IMG/VR virus record: IMGVR_UViG_3300045017_000039
Span: 1-49,604 of that record
Source of the DNA: a virus
Strand: one strand, 5' to 3'
DNA length: 49,604 bases
Numbering within the stretch: position 1 is the first letter of the stretch; the number at the start of each line of letters is the position of its first letter. Of this stretch, positions 26,601-34,151 are shown in pieces. The position numbers and the translations under genes are program-made. The notes beneath the pieces were generated by a model, which had not been told where the DNA came from, did no database searches, and saw only the letters and a program-made list of their open reading frames with translations.

Positions 26601-29546
26601 AAGTGGTACAGTAAAGTCAATGAGGAACTTCTCAATGATCGCAAGAATGAAGTATTAGCAGATGAAACTTTAAAACCCGAAGATAAAGAGAAAATCTTAA
26701 CTGATTTAGATGCACAGGTAAAATTAATAAAGAAAAAGGCTGCCAATTCAGAAGACGAAGTATTAAATATTGAGGATGCTTTTTGGCCCTGGTTTAACAA
26801 TAAATTTACTGGGGAGAAAATTGAGGAACGCGATGCACCAGATGAAGGAACTCAACGTTTTGATTTATTATGGAGAATGACTCTCCGGGCATCTCGCCTT
26901 TTGGGTGTTAATGAAGAACGGATGAAAAGATTCTTCGGTCCCGCCTTCATGGAGAAACACATGAGAGTACCGGAGGTTGCTGGTCTTGAAGAGATAGCTC
27001 CAACGGTTATCCAAAAAACTATAGCCCAGCAGAATCCCAGAGTTCCCAGGTTTCTTGGAGAAGTTTTTACTGATATACTTACTAGGTCTATCAGGGCAGA
27101 GGTAATTAAACAACATCCTGATTGGAAATTATCAGAGAAAGTCCAACGTATACAGGCAATTTCCCAGGTTATGCTCAGGGCTGCAGAAGAAATAGGTCAT
27201 AAAGATGGTTCTCCCATAGATACTTTCTTTAGAACAGAGATAGGTCAAGGGTGGGCTAAACATGCCAATGGTTTTCAAGCACAAGCCTTTAAGGAAGATA
27301 TGAAAGCTATGCATGAAGCTATGAAAATTGGCTATTCAGATACTGATGTGAAGACTTGGGAGCAGGGTAGACAGCCGTTGGCATTCTTTAATTTACTTAA
27401 AGATTATCCCCAGGTACAAGCCCTTGTGGTATGGACGAAAGCCCGCGTTGAGAAGGAAGCGTTGAAGGCTGGCTTGGACAATCATCTTTTTGATAATACT
27501 GCTATTCTTCAGAGTATTATGGAGGGTTTTGCACACAGAGTTTTCAAGAAGATGCCCTGGCAACAACACGGTGGCGGGTTTGGTCTACCTTCTATTGTTG
27601 AATTAGGACAGAAATATAAGACATTTTCAGAATTTAAGAAAGCATCTGGGGGTAGAGATTTAAAAGTTATAGATAATATTCTCGGTTCTGTTGGTGATTA
27701 TATCGCTGATATTTATGACAAGATAAGACTTCAGGAATATCTCAATTATATGACTGCTCAGAAAGTACCAGGTACTGATCTTGGTTTAGTAGAATATACT
27801 ACTAAGACTAAAGACGAGGGTTATCTTACTGCTAATGGTTATACCAAGATGGAATTTGCTCCTGGGTTAGCCCGTTGGAGAACCGTGGGCGGAACAACGA
27901 TGTATGAAGTACCTTGGGTGCACTCTAGTATCTATAATCTGGTTAAAGATATTATTTCAGCTAAAGTAAATAAGATGGGTACTCTTTATTCTTTGGCTAA
28001 TAAAGTCAATAAGACTATTCTGCGTTTTGTTTTAATGTCTCCTTATCAGTGGGGCGTTCCCACTCCAGGCATGCTTTGGATGAATCCCACAAAGCAATGG
28101 AAATATCTCTGGAATCCTTTAATTCCCACTAAAGATTGGTTAATCAAGAGGGGCTTGGAAGAAGGCGGGAAAGAGTTAAAAGGAGAAGGTAGACCGTTGA
28201 CGCATTTCTTTGATTTTCCTGATATTGATCCCCAACGCATGATGGAATATATGAATTGGGGATCTCGGGCTTTTGACTATGATGGTCTATTAGCCAGTGT
28301 TTTTGACAAGGAAGCTATGGCTAAACATCCTGCTTTACGCAGTGAATATGAAAGGTATCGCGAATGGTTGTGGGGCAGGGGCGGTATAGATAAATATACT
28401 TTTAATAATTATTCTTCCCGAATAATCTATCATCTTACCAAATCTTTGCAGGAGAAATTTATGCGGAATAATAAAATGTCTTACGAAGATGCGGGACGCA
28501 GAGCCGTGATGATGGTTAATGATATTACTGGTCTTATAGATTCTCGTATATATGGCAAGGAGGGTCCTCTCCTTAATCTTCTTCTCATGACCAGGGATTA
28601 TACTATGGGTATATTAAGAACCTTTACCGGTGCTATGGGTTGGCATAAAGATTGGGATGGTGAGGGATTGAAGTCTTATTTCAACGCTATTCTTCACGGG
28701 GAGAAGACCAAGGCTGATATGAAAGCCCTCCAACCTTATTATGCTCAGCATTTAATGAAGATGATTGTGGCTAAACTTATAATGGTGAATTTATTACAAT
28801 ATGGTTGGAGTTTTTTAAATGATGACTCCGAAGAAAGAGGTAAGTTTTCTTTCCAGAATGAACCCAACATGCGTCTTAATATCAAAACTCCCTTCAGGGA
28901 TGCTGATGGACAACCATTATATTTAGATACTTTAATCCTCCATGAGTCTAATCTTATGGTGGATGCTTTGGGAGATTTACCCATTTTTAGACAACTGGGT
29001 GGACGCGGCATAGAACCTTTTGTCCGCCAACGTTTATCTTATGTAGTCCAACAATTCATTGATTGGTATTCTAATACCGATTGGAAAGGACAGATGATTA
29101 CTGAAGATGCTGATATTATAGGTCATTATCAGCATTATAAAGATAAAATAGAACATGCTTTAAAGTCAGGACTTCCCTTCTTTATCCGTCCCGATATGAA
29201 ATTAGCAGGAGGTAGAGCGGCTTACACTGCTATGCAATTATTGGCCGGATCAGCGTTGAAGCGTGGGATTCCAACGGAGCCTGGCTATACTTGGCAGGAA
29301 GCCCAAGAAGCCCAGAATGCTATACGCTATCAGAATTATTTAGAGAGGAAGGCCCGCCAGCAGGGTAGTCTTGCATCTTCAGATCAGGAGTTGGCATCGT
29401 TGGTTGAACGTGGGGTTCTCACTCCTACCCAGGCATTGAATATTATGCGGAGGAGACCGGTATCTACAACTATACAGAAGCAGCGAAAGCAGATGTTGGA
29501 GGGTTATCAATCATTAGAAGAATTGCCTTCTTGGTTGCGTTATTAA
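23646..29546 (+). CDS. giant internal virion protein with an HExxH peptidase motif
   Basis: A 1966-residue protein, the largest here, in the slot of the large podovirus ejection protein. It holds a zinc-metallopeptidase motif HEKVH at 769-773 followed about 12 residues on by E785 ('DESIAN'), a gluzincin-like arrangement, in the segment 690-850. Residues about 120-330 are helical and partly hydrophobic; 1060-1966 is mostly helical with a Trp/Tyr-rich region near 1480-1560, and the C-terminus resembles ejection-protein tails. Multidomain 'polyvalent' proteins are injected with phage DNA and may cut host proteins or cell wall. The metallopeptidase role is inference from the motif. Confidence 0.7.
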   Translation: MSVLDKYRIAPSEESTTLFPSKKEGKPEIPSSLAKYQTLPREIIPAGIPYWATRLIAGPAERALIGLAQLPYVVSKGVSWLGEQAGIPGAKEEKEKLTRKISAMEPEKIGFVTPKEEETRAYRDIYNYQKSKWRGHLNRVVETATDLGGVILQVMAARKIPPIGRAATLAEPPVTYGEGFVMSGGLGVEPASVRAISSLMSKTTPTLDIIRKARQIAHTAKGAGIFALHGALTTPGDLRTRTESAMWRMMYGLSNIHPVFTNITTPGKTFLVDMGINSLLSSPAYASALKQATSKDGKVDADEFLGNALPQLAIDVVMAAWIARDIGNENAYKNQYAVQLKKSGVVDTEIKARLDNLTKLYGGILRMTQEEVPGRIREEQPPQDLYEEIYKAGRLIKGSKREVPYFAQPDADATLRTAREVWEKGGYKLKGNIDFDELPDPVKQQIVTTLKADNPEAFKNFFTHLTKESNQVYWRGGGTAEEGVKVFYRGENLEMDNFIKRLVADKVHPNDLEIRYTTIPGGQKNVVQKVRNAIWQEIRASRLAETFKDFKKVEELPKVEGVRVEQPKVKVTEFEYKPGIKYFATDVEGIYHLEQNPKVLSIFGKAKKSGIDILWEVKGKPVPGNVNYTGRIRINGEWYSREQGKKIVGDLLSKKEKVFEKPVTSKDIPDRSESLEKIQISQLNTFRDKLNRLGKGKFTIVLSDKPLVFEKIEGDKIYVGSGIDRKGNQIYLHMPVLLQTWKLYQQRLLGNIPPGIESAAQFIRFVIEHEKVHLLTGIDGSRIDESIANIIALERIGRKDLASTLEGMVPASLKIKDDMSRQALSIFEEVPVAKTGIEKIDAWITQYEKENIPVTREIPAETAKVYIDVTDQLGKDIYGEEQSVEKIEGAKIISGKKKYLDKVSFEVRQVFKEKGKKPAQKVTSFIIPLDEQSFESFTATGESNIPIIPKTADVLENINQNIKDAENIKRSKIIKKAKIPEAEIDKWYSKVNEELLNDRKNEVLADETLKPEDKEKILTDLDAQVKLIKKKAANSEDEVLNIEDAFWPWFNNKFTGEKIEERDAPDEGTQRFDLLWRMTLRASRLLGVNEERMKRFFGPAFMEKHMRVPEVAGLEEIAPTVIQKTIAQQNPRVPRFLGEVFTDILTRSIRAEVIKQHPDWKLSEKVQRIQAISQVMLRAAEEIGHKDGSPIDTFFRTEIGQGWAKHANGFQAQAFKEDMKAMHEAMKIGYSDTDVKTWEQGRQPLAFFNLLKDYPQVQALVVWTKARVEKEALKAGLDNHLFDNTAILQSIMEGFAHRVFKKMPWQQHGGGFGLPSIVELGQKYKTFSEFKKASGGRDLKVIDNILGSVGDYIADIYDKIRLQEYLNYMTAQKVPGTDLGLVEYTTKTKDEGYLTANGYTKMEFAPGLARWRTVGGTTMYEVPWVHSSIYNLVKDIISAKVNKMGTLYSLANKVNKTILRFVLMSPYQWGVPTPGMLWMNPTKQWKYLWNPLIPTKDWLIKRGLEEGGKELKGEGRPLTHFFDFPDIDPQRMMEYMNWGSRAFDYDGLLASVFDKEAMAKHPALRSEYERYREWLWGRGGIDKYTFNNYSSRIIYHLTKSLQEKFMRNNKMSYEDAGRRAVMMVNDITGLIDSRIYGKEGPLLNLLLMTRDYTMGILRTFTGAMGWHKDWDGEGLKSYFNAILHGEKTKADMKALQPYYAQHLMKMIVAKLIMVNLLQYGWSFLNDDSEERGKFSFQNEPNMRLNIKTPFRDADGQPLYLDTLILHESNLMVDALGDLPIFRQLGGRGIEPFVRQRLSYVVQQFIDWYSNTDWKGQMITEDADIIGHYQHYKDKIEHALKSGLPFFIRPDMKLAGGRAAYTAMQLLAGSALKRGIPTEPGYTWQEAQEAQNAIRYQNYLERKARQQGSLASSDQELASLVERGVLTPTQALNIMRRRPVSTTIQKQRKQMLEGYQSLEELPSWLRY

Positions 29547-29551
29547 TTATT

Positions 29552-30334
29552 ATGACTAAACCTTCAGATAAATTAGCACGGATTTGGTTAGAGGCCAGGG
29601 ATGAAGGAACTCCTGGGAAATTTAAATCTCTCAGACAATATCCCGGGCTCCCTGCTTACTGGCTTTCTCCAGAAAATATGGCTACTTATATGAATGCTCC
29701 CGATCCTGTAAGTTTATATCTTAATCCCAATCCAACACCGATACCCTATAGTTATCCCACCTCTGCTCTTCATCTACCTCAGTTTAGTTCCGAAGATATT
29801 AGAGAGAAAAATGTAAAGAAAAGAGAAGCTAGAGCTATGAAGAGAGAAGATGAATATGTACGCAGGACTATGGCTGAGCATTTTAAATATGATTTATATC
29901 AGAAACATGCTAATAAATATCTCTCTAGACCCACCTTTGAGGGTACTCCCCTTACTGGTTCTATGCTTGCCGATATTGCCAAGGATACTTTATTAAAGAC
30001 AGGAGTCCTGGTTCCGTTGGAGTTGGTTCTTAGCCAGGCACAATTTGAAACTAGCATGGGGCGGAAGGGCAGGAACCCTATCACCAATCCTTTTAATGTT
30101 GGAGAGTATGATGAAGGTACTAAACTTAAATTTAAAACCACCAGGGAAGGAGTTCAGGCATATTTTAATTTAATAGCCAAGAATTACTTAAAGGGTAAGA
30201 CCTTGGATGACTTGCTCACCAACTTTGTCAACGAGCAGGGAAATAGATATGCTACTGATAAAGCGTATGAGCAAAAGATCAAAAGACAAATTGACTACAT
30301 ACGCAAGTTCCTAAGTAAAGGAGGTTTAAAATGA
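29552..30334 (+). CDS. glucosaminidase-like peptidoglycan hydrolase
   Basis: A 260-residue protein whose C-terminal half (about 150-260) has the pattern of GH73-type N-acetylglucosaminidases: 'ELVLSQAQFETSMG' with candidate catalytic E166, 'NPFNVGEYDEG' and 'YFNLIAKNYLKG'. The N-terminal 140 residues are charged and may anchor it to the virion. It is either the endolysin or a tail lysin; placement just before holin and spanin genes favours the endolysin. The ATG at 29552 is used; no strong ribosome site precedes it. Confidence 0.72.
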   Translation: MTKPSDKLARIWLEARDEGTPGKFKSLRQYPGLPAYWLSPENMATYMNAPDPVSLYLNPNPTPIPYSYPTSALHLPQFSSEDIREKNVKKREARAMKREDEYVRRTMAEHFKYDLYQKHANKYLSRPTFEGTPLTGSMLADIAKDTLLKTGVLVPLELVLSQAQFETSMGRKGRNPITNPFNVGEYDEGTKLKFKTTREGVQAYFNLIAKNYLKGKTLDDLLTNFVNEQGNRYATDKAYEQKIKRQIDYIRKFLSKGGLK

Positions 30335-30528
30335 TGCAGATTATTCAATATGTAACCGGACATTGGATGGAAATTACAGAATTGATAGCAGCCATCATAG
30401 GTGTAGCCAGTTTAATAGTAAAGATAACCCCAACGCTTAAAGATGATAATTTTTTATTGCCTATTGTCCAGTTTATAGGCAAGTATATAGCGTTGGATAA
30501 ATACGGCCCAACTACACGGCCTAAGTAA
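30331..30528 (+). CDS. holin-like small membrane protein
   Basis: Sixty-five residues with one clear transmembrane helix ('ELIAAIIGVASLIVKITPTL') and a charged C-terminus. Four-base overlap with the lysin gene and AAAGGAGG upstream. I recognise similar one-helix proteins annotated as holin-like in phage lysis cassettes. A second ATG one codon in is equally good. Confidence 0.6.
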   Translation: MMQIIQYVTGHWMEITELIAAIIGVASLIVKITPTLKDDNFLLPIVQFIGKYIALDKYGPTTRPK

Positions 30529-30725
30529 TGGGTATTTTTGAAACTATTTCAGCTATTATCAGATTAATTCTGCTTATTGTTTCTGTAAAGCTGGAAAAAA
30601 ATAAGCAGCGTAAGGAGAAAATGGAAAATGCGGTACGGGATATTAAAGAGGGGATCAGGAATAACAATCCTTCTACTATTACTGCCGCTTTTGACCGGCT
30701 TAATAGGTTGTACAAGCGTAAGTAG
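30528..30725 (+). CDS. inner-membrane spanin-like protein
   Basis: Sixty-five residues: an N-terminal transmembrane helix ('ISAIIRLILLIVSV') followed by a Lys/Glu/Arg helix of about 40 residues. It is overlapped out of frame by a lipoprotein gene, the Rz/Rz1-type layout. The periplasmic part is short for bridging the envelope, so the pair may act as an atypical spanin. Starts one base into the holin-like gene's stop. Confidence 0.5.
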   Translation: MGIFETISAIIRLILLIVSVKLEKNKQRKEKMENAVRDIKEGIRNNNPSTITAAFDRLNRLYKRK

Positions 30726-30867
30726 GGTTGTTCTTCACCCCATAGATAAATCGGATATATTCAGAATACCGCAAGGTACTAAGGTAGGAGAGGTGACTAC
30801 GGAGAAAAATGGTTATTTTCTGTCTGATTACTACATTGAGGAGATAGCTAAGGTCAGTGTAGAATAG
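30628..30867 (+). CDS. outer-membrane spanin-like lipoprotein
   Basis: Seventy-nine residues: a signal peptide with a basic start and a Leu run, and a lipobox L25-I26-G27/C28, so the mature lipoprotein is 52 residues. It begins 98 bases inside the inner-membrane gene in another frame. The nested arrangement, and the absence of any other lipoprotein in the cassette, make an o-spanin the likeliest role. It implies an outer membrane in the host. Confidence 0.6.
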   Translation: MRYGILKRGSGITILLLLLPLLTGLIGCTSVSRVVLHPIDKSDIFRIPQGTKVGEVTTEKNGYFLSDYYIEEIAKVSVE

Positions 30868-30899
30868 GGTTCTTTGGGCAGGAAATGGCCTTTTTAGCT
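30846..30899 (+). terminator. possible terminator after the lysis cassette
   Basis: AGCTAAGGTC (30846-30855) can pair with GGCC-TTTTT-AGCT (30887-30899) with a T bulge and one G-U. A T-run lies within the 3' arm. This is a weak, imperfect structure; it marks the end of the late block if real. Confidence 0.25.
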
Positions 30900-30920
30900 T
30901 AGTTTCACCCTAAAGACACA

Positions 30921-31363
30921 ATGTACCTCAAGTTGGTGTGCCTGGGTGATCAGCATATTCCTTATTTAAATAGGAAAGCTCACGGCATTATTATCAAATT
31001 TCTCAAGGATATTAAACCCGATAAGATTATACTTCTTGGTGATTTAATAGACTTCTGGGAGATATCTCATTTTGATAAGGATCCTTCCCGCAACAACGAA
31101 CTCATACTGATTGTTCTGGGGCTAAGGGAGCTTGGGAGAATGGGTGTTTATGTAAATTAGAATTAGCCAAGGAATGGCGGACTATTTATCCCCCTGATTG
31201 GCAATTGGGATTTAGTATTGTTTTTATGAGGGAGGATAAACGGCTTTTCCATATATCACAGATATATGTGCATAATAGCACATTTATCTTTGGAGAAAAG
31301 GAATACCGTTATGGAGAAATTGAAAGACCTGGAAGCCTACCCATCGGCAACATATCAAGTTAA
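30921..31363 (+). pseudogene. calcineurin-like phosphoesterase broken by an internal deletion
   Basis: The N-terminal frame (30921-31160) has 'LVCLGDQHIPY' (metal motif I) and 'DKIILLGDLIDFWEISHF' (motif II), but runs into a stop before the GNHD/E motif. From 31142 a second frame, ending at 31363, reads 'GCLCKLELAKEW', 'YPPDWQLGFSIV' and 'FHISQIYVHNSTFIFG', which I recognise as the C-terminus of the same phage phosphoesterase type. The middle third with motifs III-V is missing and the two frames differ, so a deletion plus frame change has killed the gene. The C-terminal remnant overlaps the next gene's start. Confidence 0.7.
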
Positions 31364-31706
31364 GGTTGGTTGTGGACATTTGCATGTTACTGTGGTATAT
31401 TATGAAGGAAAAGTATATAATGTTTTTATTCATAGAAAGAGTAAGGCTCCTCAAGTTAAGTGTGATATTATTTGGTTTGATGGACTCCAACGGCAGACCA
31501 CCTTCCAGACACGTCGGGAGATGATTCAGGTGATTAAGGATTTGCGTGGAAATGATGATCCGGTACAGGGACATTATTGCCAGCAGTTCAACATCTATCT
31601 GAAGGGATTGATTAAAAAGGGTAAACTGGCCGCTTATTCGTGCCAGGATGCAGTTGCAAGGGTGTTGTATAAAGAATATGAAAAAAATAAACTATTGGAG
31701 GATTAA
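31311..31706 (+). CDS. TSCPD-domain protein
   Basis: 131 residues from ATG 31311 (AAAAGGAA upstream). 'VKVGCGHLHVTVVYYEGKVY' and the closing 'YSCQDAVARVL' (compare 'SCPDAIARAL') match the TSCPD fold found alone in phages and at the C-terminus of class II ribonucleotide reductases. The usual TSCPD tetrad reads SCQD here. It probably binds a nucleotide or metal; function unproven. Confidence 0.65.
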   Translation: MEKLKDLEAYPSATYQVKVGCGHLHVTVVYYEGKVYNVFIHRKSKAPQVKCDIIWFDGLQRQTTFQTRREMIQVIKDLRGNDDPVQGHYCQQFNIYLKGLIKKGKLAAYSCQDAVARVLYKEYEKNKLLED

Positions 31707-31775
31707 ATGACCCCACAAATTGAGCAGGAGATTAAGGAAATATTAAAAGATGAAAAAATTATGCGACTTACTTGA
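31707..31775 (+). CDS. 22-residue peptide overlapping the next gene
   Basis: Reads MTPQIEQEIKEILKDEKIMR... directly after TTGGAGGATTAA; the stop lies 26 bases inside the next gene. Good ribosome site but very short; may serve to couple translation. Confidence 0.35.
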   Translation: MTPQIEQEIKEILKDEKIMRLT

Positions 31776-32022
31776 ACCCGAAATTAAGGATTTAGTAATG
31801 TTATTGAGAGAATATGGATTTAATACATTTTGTTCTTGTGGTCATCAACCAAATCCCTATATTCAAATAGAATGTTATGCCGATAGCGATATTACTAATT
31901 TATATAATTTGCTTATAGAAAATAATTATACAAATTTTGCTATTAAATTTTATTGGGATACTATAACAAACTCAAAACATTTAGAAGTTATATTAAATTT
32001 GAAGCCATCCACAAAAGAATAA
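31750..32022 (+). CDS. small protein of unknown function
   Basis: Ninety residues: 'EIKDLVMLLREYGFNTFCSC' followed by GHQPNPYI and strands, a pattern seen in small conserved phage proteins. Two Cys (CSC) and one His could bind metal. Its start lies within the upstream peptide. Confidence 0.6.
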   Translation: MKKLCDLLEPEIKDLVMLLREYGFNTFCSCGHQPNPYIQIECYADSDITNLYNLLIENNYTNFAIKFYWDTITNSKHLEVILNLKPSTKE

Positions 32023-32034
32023 GAGGAGGATTAA

Positions 32035-32148
32035 ATGGATAAAGAGGAAGTGAAAAAGAAAAGTAAAAAAGTTTGGAAAATAGAAAAGAAAGTGAAAACT
32101 TTGGGAGAGTTATCCCACAACATTACTGAATTGATGGGGAAGGAGTGA
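32035..32148 (+). CDS. 37-residue basic peptide
   Basis: Reads MDKEEVKKKSKKVWKIEKK... with AGAGGAGG upstream; highly charged. Downstream to 32292 is AT-rich sequence with only tiny frames (for example 27 codons at 32213 without a ribosome site). Confidence 0.4.
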   Translation: MDKEEVKKKSKKVWKIEKKVKTLGELSHNITELMGKE

Positions 32149-32292
32149 AGAATGATAAAAATTAAAAAGTCAACAAAAAAAGAATAAGGATTTTCTTTCA
32201 ACAAAAATTAAAATGCAACAATCGGTGATGGATTCTCTTCTTAAAGAAATGGAGTATGCAATCATTAGTAAAAAAAATTTTAAAAATTTTCC

Positions 32293-32320
32293 TTGACATT
32301 TTTAAAAAAGTTTATATAAT
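32293..32320 (+). promoter_or_regulatory. near-consensus sigma-70-type promoter
   Basis: TTGACA (32293-32298), 16-base spacer, TATAAT (32315-32320): both boxes perfect, in an A/T-rich upstream region. Transcription would begin near 32327, at the foot of the pseudoknot leader, and serve the rightward nuclease/methyltransferase/recombination operon. Confidence 0.85.
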
Positions 32321-32330
32321 AAAAAGCGTG

Positions 32331-32430
32331 AGGGCGTATAACAAATCCTATATAAAAATCGGACGTAGCGAACACTTCCTTTCCCAACTCAGAGCCTCTT
32401 CTCTGGGTTATACGCCCTTTCGCTACGTCC
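32331..32430 (+). promoter_or_regulatory. pseudoknotted structured leader RNA
   Basis: Two perfect 12-base inverted repeats interleave in the order A-B-A'-B': AGGGCGTATAAC (32331-32342) pairs with 32407-32418, and GGACGTAGCGAA (32361-32372) with 32419-32430. Interleaving, not nesting, defines a pseudoknot. The 3' strands are contiguous, allowing a 24-pair coaxial stack; linkers of 18 and 34 bases are long enough to close it. The 34-base linker holds a third hairpin, CAGAG/CTCTG (32389-32404). It lies between promoter and ribosome site TAGGAGG (start 32450). I do not recognise it as a known family. Confidence 0.75.
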
Positions 32431-32449
32431 ACTTCTTTTAGGAGGTGGT

Positions 32450-33316
32450 ATGCTTGAACTATCAAATCACCTTGCCAGCCTTGCCCGTGGTTGTTGGATG
32501 AAATTTAAATGGTATTATGTTGACGGTTTAGAGCCACTCAAAGCTAAGCCGGTAGTTGTTTCTCTTGGTGCAATAATTCATAGTGCTTTTGATCTTCACT
32601 ATAGGGGAATGAATAATGAAACCATAGTCCGTCATATTAACGATGAATTTGAAAAAGAAATTAGTAAAGTTGAAATGCCCGATCAGGAAGAACTTATTGT
32701 GGCTAAGTGGACAGCCTTGGGTATGTGGAATGCTTTTCCCTTTAAAGATTTGAAAGAATATGAAGAGATTTATTCTGAAGAAAAATTTTCTGTTCCCTTG
32801 GGGGACTTATTAAATGTTATCCTAAAAGGAAAAATAGACCGTAGAGTTAAAAAAAATAATATTTGGTGGGTTAAAGAATTAAAGACCACAGGTCTTTCTC
32901 AGCGGCAATTTGAAGGGCGTATTCGCACATCAGATCAAGCTACTACTTATGTTTATGGGACGCGTAGCTACGGTGTTCAGGGTGTTATGTATGATTGTAT
33001 TAAACGACCCTATCTTCGCAAAAGAGTTAATGAAACTGCAAATGATTATGGATTACGGATTCTCCACGATTATCATGATCGGAAAGAATATTATTTTTCT
33101 CAACATTATACTTATAGAAATGAAATAGATCTTAAACATTTTGAGGAAGACGCTATCAAACTTGCTGAGGAAATGCTTGATAAATTGGAAAAGAAAAATT
33201 TTTATCGCAATACTGATCAATGTTGGAATTTCAATGCAGAATGTCCTTATCTAAAAATATGTTTTCAAGAAATGCCTGATCCTTTAACTTTAGAATTATA
33301 TTATAAAAAGAGGTGA
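32450..33316 (+). CDS. PD-(D/E)XK nuclease, Cas4/AddB-like with Fe-S cysteines
   Basis: 288 residues. The nuclease core is 'LKGKIDRR' (D130) and 'WWVKELKTT' (E143, K145). One N-terminal Cys (C15) and three C-terminal Cys (C258, C265, C271) match the iron-sulfur clamp of Cas4/AddB-type exonucleases. No cas gene is present, so a role in phage recombination or DNA processing beside the Sak4-like annealing genes downstream is likelier. It is the first gene behind a strong promoter and a pseudoknotted leader, hence probably regulated at RNA level. AGGAGGTGG gives the start. Confidence 0.8.
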   Translation: MLELSNHLASLARGCWMKFKWYYVDGLEPLKAKPVVVSLGAIIHSAFDLHYRGMNNETIVRHINDEFEKEISKVEMPDQEELIVAKWTALGMWNAFPFKDLKEYEEIYSEEKFSVPLGDLLNVILKGKIDRRVKKNNIWWVKELKTTGLSQRQFEGRIRTSDQATTYVYGTRSYGVQGVMYDCIKRPYLRKRVNETANDYGLRILHDYHDRKEYYFSQHYTYRNEIDLKHFEEDAIKLAEEMLDKLEKKNFYRNTDQCWNFNAECPYLKICFQEMPDPLTLELYYKKR

Positions 33317-33327
33317 GGGAGGGCGTA

Positions 33328-33369
33328 ATGGATTTAGAGAAATGGGAAGAACCATTGGTGTTGAGTTAA
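33328..33369 (+). CDS. 13-codon frame of doubtful status
   Basis: MDLEKWEEPLVLS after GGGAGGGCGTA. A ribosome site is present but the peptide is very short; it may be a leader peptide or a remnant. Confidence 0.2.
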   Translation: MDLEKWEEPLVLS

Positions 33370-33400
33370 TCAAAAACAATCTCGTTAAGGTGGAGGAGAT

Positions 33401-33682
33401 ATGAAAAGAACTTGTCCTACTTGCAAGAATGAATATGATGATGGTGGAGATAGTTGGAAAAAAACTTGTTATCAATGCTATCGTGATTATAGGGGTTATT
33501 CTCGTATAAATCCGTTAAGATACAAACATAGTGATGTTTATATAACTCATCCATCAGTTACTAAAGAAGAACTTGATGGGTGGATAAAGAAAAATAGGTT
33601 AGAAACTGGTTGGGGAGCTGAAGAATATGAACCAAATGCAATAAAATTTAAGATTTGGACAGTATATACTTACTTTGATTAA
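33401..33682 (+). CDS. zinc-finger protein
   Basis: Ninety-three residues: 'CPTCKNEYDDGG' and 'KKTCYQCYRDYRG' form a CxxC...CxxC knuckle; the remainder is Lys/Tyr-rich. Small zinc fingers like this are frequent in the early region. GGAGGAG precedes the start. Confidence 0.65.
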   Translation: MKRTCPTCKNEYDDGGDSWKKTCYQCYRDYRGYSRINPLRYKHSDVYITHPSVTKEELDGWIKKNRLETGWGAEEYEPNAIKFKIWTVYTYFD

Positions 33683-33689
33683 GAGGCTT

Positions 33690-33854
33690 ATGCCAAAACA
33701 AAAATATATTGATAAACTATTTGATGAAGTGATTATACAACAATGTATATTAAATACTTTCTATAAAAGACTATGGGGTGCGTGGAAAGTTTTAAGAGGA
33801 AAAGCAGGAATAATACTTTTGGAAATAAATCCAAAAGATTTCTATAAGAAATAA
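33690..33854 (+). CDS. 54-residue basic protein
   Basis: Starts MPKQKYIDKLFDE..., Lys-rich. AAGAGG upstream. It shares the opening MPKQ with the next two mini-genes, a possible family of duplicated N-termini. Function unknown. Confidence 0.5.
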   Translation: MPKQKYIDKLFDEVIIQQCILNTFYKRLWGAWKVLRGKAGIILLEINPKDFYKK

Positions 33855-34013
33855 ATGCCAAAACAAAAAGACAAGAAAATAAGATACGACTGCACTCTTT
33901 GGTATTTTGCTGAACAGATAGGGATTAAACTTTGGCAAGCAGTGGAAGTTAAGAATTTTGTTATAATGCAACTTAAAAAAAGAAGGAGGTTTAAATGCCA
34001 AAACAAACGATAA
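33855..34013 (+). CDS. 52-residue basic protein
   Basis: Reads MPKQKDKKIRYDCTLWYFAE...; ATG directly follows the previous stop. The last 18 bases overlap the next frame. No family recognised. Confidence 0.45.
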   Translation: MPKQKDKKIRYDCTLWYFAEQIGIKLWQAVEVKNFVIMQLKKRRRFKCQNKR

Positions 34014-34078
34014 GGGAGATATTATGGGAATTTCATAATGAATTAACCAAGCCAAAGCCGAAATCCGTAAGAGAATAG
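33995..34078 (+). CDS. 27-residue peptide, possibly a frameshifted gene
   Basis: Reads MPKQTIREILWEFHNELTKP... with AAGGAGG upstream. Shifting frame after 'NELTK' would continue as 'AKAEIRKRIEELFKKELQ' and end at 34117, a pattern that looks like the true C-terminus. The gene therefore appears truncated by a frameshift. The alternative tail is the unit repeated at 36418-36457. Confidence 0.45.
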   Translation: MPKQTIREILWEFHNELTKPKPKSVRE

Positions 34079-34095
34079 AAGAATTGTTTAAAAAA
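34055..34095 (+). repeat. direct repeat, copy 1 (partner at 36418-36457)
   Basis: Forty bases beginning AAGCCGAAATCCG; 36 of 40 match the copy at 36418, all four differences being A/G transitions. In one frame both copies encode AE(I/V)R..IEELFKKE. The two copies bracket the methyltransferase/HNH/hexamer-repeat segment. Confidence 0.7.
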
Positions 34096-34151
34096 GAATT
34101 GCAAAGGGAATGTTGAGATGGTTAAAATAAATGAAATTCAAGGTGAGGTAA

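Noticed and set aside
32331-32430. HDV-like ribozyme reading of the pseudoknot leader.
   Set aside because: Topology is similar, but both stems are 12 bp and no bases separate the two 3' strands, so the P4 arm and catalytic cytosine junction are missing.
32256-32465. 61-codon frames on both strands over the pseudoknot leader.
   Set aside because: They arise from the inverted repeats; the + strand frame starts in AT-rich sequence without a ribosome site and crosses the promoter.
32450-33316. Cas4 nuclease as evidence of a CRISPR system.
   Set aside because: No other cas gene and no regularly spaced repeat array is visible anywhere in the window.
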